Source of the DNA: Histomonas meleagridis
Taxonomy: Eukaryota; Parabasalia; Tritrichomonadida; Dientamoebidae
NCBI GenBank assembly: GCA_020186115.1
Contig: WSYJ01000135.1
Span: 146,469-210,468 of the forward strand
Length of the DNA: 64,000 bases
Direction: 5' to 3'
The stretch's first letter is position 1. Each line of letters begins with the position of its first letter. Below, piece after piece: positions 60,513 through 64,000 of this stretch. A model generated the notes under the pieces. That model made no database searches and was not told where the DNA came from. It worked only from the letters and a program-made list of their open reading frames with translations. The position numbers and the translations under genes are program-made.

Positions 60513-62177
60513 TCAATCTTCATCATCATTATCATAATAATTTACAGTTTGATGATATATCTCTTTACACTCATCTTTCAGGAAGTAATAATACGGTTTT
60601 TTACCATCGCGTCTAAGTTGTTTTCTAATACATTTATCCTTAAGATGTAATGTAAAAGATCTTTCTTTAATTTCTTGTGGTCTAGTAAGTAATGCATCTG
60701 AACATAACATACCTTTACATAATTCATCATAATTATTACATATCCATACATCAATAGGGTTTCTACTAGCTTCTATAAGATCTTGTTTAGCTTCTGTTAA
60801 AGGTATAATTCTAGGGTTAAATTCACTAATATCTCGTTTTATAAAGAATGTTAATAAATTATTATAAAATTCTGTATTTAAACCGTTATATAAAGTATCC
60901 CAATAATTATGATTATTTTTATATTTACCGTTACAAGCTAATACAACATATCTCCTATCACCAGACTCTATTTTAACGGGATAACTGTTATTAGTAATAA
61001 ATATTAAATTAGAAACGTTTTCAGATGTTCTTCTAGGTTGATTTTTTTCATTAATTCTAATGGTTTTATCAGTAATAATTGATTTCAAAGTATCAAAATT
61101 AGCTAATCTATCTTCTCCAACATTCTTTAATTCATTAAGTATTAATAACATTTTACTCTCTACAACACTGTTAAAAGTACCTGTTAATTCACCAATTTGA
61201 TTAATATTATTTTCGCTATAACCACTTAATAATTCACACAATATATCTGTAAATGTATTCTTACCTATACCTTGTAAACCTTTCAAAACAATAGCTGTTT
61301 CAGTCTTTTTCCCAGGATTTTGAATTATAAAAGATATCCAATTTAACAAATAATTATATATTTCTTCATTATTATCAGCAATTACTTCATGAATAAGACT
61401 TAAAAAGTTAGATATTACTTCTGTATTTATATTTTCAACAGTATTATATTTAAAACCATTAAATATTGAAAATATATCTTTATCAGTAGGACTATAAAAC
61501 ATAACTCCTTTAACAGATAACCTTGATTGATAAGCTATAAAAGCATCATAAACTGTTATATATTTTCTATCATCTTTCCAAAGTTTTATCATTTTAAGTG
61601 ACTCTTTCATATTAGTATTTGTCATATAACCAATAACATATTTATTATTTATAGTATCATATGTTTTAATAATAAACATCAAATTATTACTTTCTACAAA
61701 CCTTATTACTTTAGATAGATCTTCAATAACATCTTTATAAGTTTTATATAAATGTTTTTCAGCTTTATTTCTAATATTTCGCATTGAAAAATTATCATTT
61801 AAATCTATATTACTTATTTTAATTTCTTCTTCTGTTATATCGGTTTTTATAAATTTATTATAATATTCTTTGTTATGATATTTTAACATATTAATTAATA
61901 CATAAGGATTTGTTTTCATATTTATATATCTTTTTCTAGCATTATTATAATTAGATTTAGCATTAGGAGTTAAATTACTGTTTTCAAATATATAGTCATA
62001 AGCATCATTTATAACATCATTTGGTAAAGAATTAATAGCTTGAAATAGTGTAAATAAAGTAATTTCTTTAGTAATAGGTTGATTTTCTCCATCATTATGT
62101 ATCTCTACTTCTTCAAAACCATATATTAAAGTTCTAGCAAATTCAATAGTACACACACACACACAGCAGGCCTCCAT
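60513..62177 (-). CDS. DUF5906-type SF3 primase-helicase
   Basis: 554 residues. The C-terminal half is a superfamily 3 helicase: Walker A GLQGIGKNT (300-308), Walker B MLLILNEL (343-350), motif C LIFITNNSYP (391-400) and arginine finger SGDRRY (405-410). The block MFYSPTDKDIFSIFNGFKYN just before it is typical of DUF5906/D5-like replication proteins of phages, virophages, giant viruses and linear plasmids. The N-terminal 210 residues are helical and may be a divergent primase part, but no primase motif was seen. The protein would unwind DNA to start replication of the element. The first codons (ACCVCVC) come from a CA microsatellite, so the true start could be a later Met. Confidence 0.85.
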   Translation of the reverse strand: MEACCVCVCTIEFARTLIYGFEEVEIHNDGENQPITKEITLFTLFQAINSLPNDVINDAYDYIFENSNLTPNAKSNYNNARKRYINMKTNPYVLINMLKYHNKEYYNKFIKTDITEEEIKISNIDLNDNFSMRNIRNKAEKHLYKTYKDVIEDLSKVIRFVESNNLMFIIKTYDTINNKYVIGYMTNTNMKESLKMIKLWKDDRKYITVYDAFIAYQSRLSVKGVMFYSPTDKDIFSIFNGFKYNTVENINTEVISNFLSLIHEVIADNNEEIYNYLLNWISFIIQNPGKKTETAIVLKGLQGIGKNTFTDILCELLSGYSENNINQIGELTGTFNSVVESKMLLILNELKNVGEDRLANFDTLKSIITDKTIRINEKNQPRRTSENVSNLIFITNNSYPVKIESGDRRYVVLACNGKYKNNHNYWDTLYNGLNTEFYNNLLTFFIKRDISEFNPRIIPLTEAKQDLIEASRNPIDVWICNNYDELCKGMLCSDALLTRPQEIKERSFTLHLKDKCIRKQLRRDGKKPYYYFLKDECKEIYHQTVNYYDNDDED

Positions 62178-62260
62178 TCCTTCGGAATTTCAGCCCGCAC
62201 TTCGCTTCGCTCGGTGTGTGCTCTCAGCTCGTTCTCACTCGCTTCGAGAATAAAATTAAA
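62178..62260. promoter_or_regulatory. GC-rich patch upstream of the primase-helicase gene
   Basis: A sudden GC-rich stretch with CACTTCGCTTCGCTCGGTG and CTCACTCGCTTCGAGA in otherwise very AT-rich DNA, directly 5' of the gene, next to ACACACACACACAGCAGG. It could be a promoter, an origin or a scar of transfer. Confidence 0.4.
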
Positions 62261-64000
62261 TTTTGAAGTATATATCCTTACATGATGATGATAAATATTA
62301 GGTTTTTAAAAGTTGAATTTTCAAACATATATATCTAACATGATAATGATAAATATTAGGTTTTTAAAAGTTGAATTTTCAAACATATATTTCTTCAATG
62401 TCCTTGATGTCTACGGTTGTCTTATGGACGAACACTTCTCTTGAAACTTACCCGCAACACGCAACTACGCAACACGCAATTTTCAAACATATGATGTTGT
62501 ATAATATATATTGCTACAAATTATTTTAATAATACCCTTTTATAAAAGACATAGTCAGACATAATATTATTAATATATAAATTGTTGAAATATAAATTGT
62601 TGAAATATAACTGTTGAAAATATAATATATATATATATTGTCTGTCTATGTCTTTTATAAAGGGTTATTATTATAATAATTGTTAGCAATATATATTAAG
62701 CAATATATATATATATTATTGTTGTTATGTTGCGTAATTGCGTAAATTGTCGTGTTGCGGGTAAGTTTTAGATGAAGTTATATGTCTACGGACAGACCGG
62801 GACATCCAGGACTTTGAAGAAATACGATAAAAAATAACCAAAAATAACATACTTTTTAATACATATATTTTTACACAACATTTTTTAAAACTTCATTTGC
62901 AGAATTACTTTGTCACAAGGACCGGTTTAATTTCAAAAAATTAATTATTTAAGACTTTGCTATGTGCTGATTTTATTTTTAAAAGTTGAATTTTGAAGTA
63001 TATGTCCTTACATGATAATGATAAATATTAGGTTTTTAAAAGTTAGTATTTTGAAGTCATATATCCTTACATGATAATGATAATTCATATTACTTCAAAA
63101 ATTATATTTTAAAATGATGTTCCCTGTTCCCGGATGTTCCGGGGGGAACAAACTTCATCTAAAAGTTGAGGGCAAAAGGCAAATCGGCAATAAGCAATCG
63201 GCAAAATGCTTTATGCTTATTAAATCAATTTCTATATTTATATATTCTCATATAAGAACTAGGAAGGAACATACTATAAAATACATGAATTATTAGGGGG
63301 ATGTTTGTATACACATGCCCAAAAATACGCCGTTAATGTTGCCCTGTTGCCAAAATCTGTTGCCCAGTTGCCCTTTGCCCCCTAACTCTTAAGGTAATGT
63401 CATGATCCCGGGTACAAGAAAGAACAAGGGAACATTCAATTATCTATGAAATTCAAGGTTAATTTACTGTACTTTTGATACGTTGAATATTAATTAAAAA
63501 TAAGATTTCTTCAATACAGGTACTCAAAAATAGCACTTTTTACGGTCATGCTATTGAAAATAAGGCTTTTTGAGGCTAATACCGTCAAAAATGAGGCTTT
63601 AGACGTTAATTTTTTAAAAATAAATCTGTTAATGTTGCCCTTTCGCCATTTTGCCCTTTAAAGTTCGTCTGAAGTTTGAGAACCGGGAACAAAAAAGAAC
63701 AAAGGAGAACACATTAAAAATAATATAAATTTACTTTTATTGAAATATTTATTTCGAGAATAATGCTTTTTGTAATTATCTGTTTTGAGATATGTTGAAA
63801 AAATAATTTGTTTATAAGTATTGTTTTCATAAGTATTGTTTTCATAAGTATTGTTTTCATAAGTATTGTTTTCATAAGTATTGTTTGTAATTATCTGTTT
63901 GTAATTATATGTTGAAAATAAGTATATGAAAATATTCACTTCCTTTATTTTAACATTTCAAGTTTGTTGTTTGAAATATTGTTTTTCAATATCACTTATT
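62261..64000. repeat. Repeat-rich right part of element
   Basis: Direct repeats of TTAGGTTTTTAAAAGTTGAA (62307, 62358 and 63028 area). An inverted pair of TACCCTTTTATAAAAGACAT (62532) and its complement (62638-62665). GC-richer patches with GTTGCGGGTAAGTTTTAGA and its inverse ACTTACCCGCAACACG. GCAAAAGGCAAATCGGCAAT-type runs at 63160-63210, with inverted counterparts at 63335-63385 and 63630-63660. Five 15-bp repeats ATAAGTATTGTTTTC at about 63808-63880. No gene supported. Confidence 0.6.

Larger units (their letters stand above)
52491..64000. mobile_element. AT-rich virus- or plasmid-like element (right end not in window)
   Basis: From 52491 the base composition drops to a much lower GC content than the genes to the left, and gene density falls to three supported genes in 11.5 kb. 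Visible parts: a 1.16-kb inverted repeat at the left end; a RuvC/A22-type resolvase (56499); an orphan protein (57759); a DUF5906-type SF3 primase-helicase (60513, minus); many dispersed direct and inverted repeats; and a few short GC-richer patches. No capsid protein, integrase, transposase or DNA polymerase was found. The right boundary is not seen, and the flanking ankyrin array does not resume before the window ends. Confidence 0.65.

Noticed and set aside
52491-64000. Maverick/Polinton or retrotransposon identity
   Set aside because: No integrase, reverse transcriptase, protein-primed polymerase, protease or capsid gene was found in the visible part. The unseen right part could change this.
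52491-64000. Organelle DNA
   Set aside because: Trichomonad hydrogenosomes are not known to keep a genome, and the genes seen are replicon-type, not respiratory or ribosomal.
1-64000. tRNA or rRNA genes
   Set aside because: I looked for the T-arm GGTTCRA pattern with matching stems and for rRNA-like conserved text and found none. A tRNAscan-SE or Infernal run would settle it.

Overview
The window is nuclear DNA of an AT-rich protist, most likely a parabasalid close to Tritrichomonas/Trichomonas. Pointers: compact and apparently intron-poor genes with very short intergenic gaps; initiator-like TCACTTTT elements a few bases upstream of several start codons; many DUF3447-plus-ankyrin genes; a BspA-like leucine-rich surface protein; a flagellar axoneme protein (CFAP57-like). 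The genus is inferred, not proven.

Layout. 0-1 kb: 3' part of an unrecognised gene. 1.5-6.8 kb: two head-to-head DUF3447/ankyrin loci (A1 minus, broken; A2 plus). 7-7.6 kb: fragment of an alpha-actinin gene. 7.6-11.6 kb: a DUF4241-like protein and a poly(A) polymerase. 12.3-13.9 kb: a broken DUF3447/ankyrin locus (B0). 15-19.4 kb: YIPF6-like Golgi protein and CFAP57-like protein, divergent. 19.8-25.4 kb: about 33 ankyrin modules on the minus strand (A3). 25.8-44.9 kb: housekeeping block with a serine hydrolase, a zinc-finger protein, PCID2/Thp1, an armadillo-like protein, two coiled-coil proteins, SRRM1/SRm160, a Rab GTPase, a BspA-like surface protein, a CCZ1-like protein and an XPG-like nuclease with changed catalytic residues. 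45.2-52.5 kb: two ankyrin loci with near-identical modules (B1, B2). 52.5-64 kb: a very AT-rich, gene-poor, virus- or plasmid-like element.

Two things stand out. First, all six ankyrin loci are built as a first coding block, then ankyrin modules of about 33 codons each followed by a stop-filled AT-rich spacer; in five of the six the array ends in a terminal module with its own tail and in-frame stop (B2 is cut off by the AT-rich element). The module frames are intact, but spacer lengths vary in all three phases and the spacers show no consistent GT..AG borders. They look like unconventional intervening sequences, or like a cassette archive, and cDNA would decide. Second, the AT-rich element abuts the B2 array and starts with a nearly perfect 1.16-kb inverted repeat around a 147-bp centre. 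It encodes a RuvC/A22-type Holliday-junction resolvase and a DUF5906-type SF3 primase-helicase. That set of parts fits a linear replicon that resolves palindromic replication junctions, captured next to or inside an ankyrin array. Its right end is not in the window.
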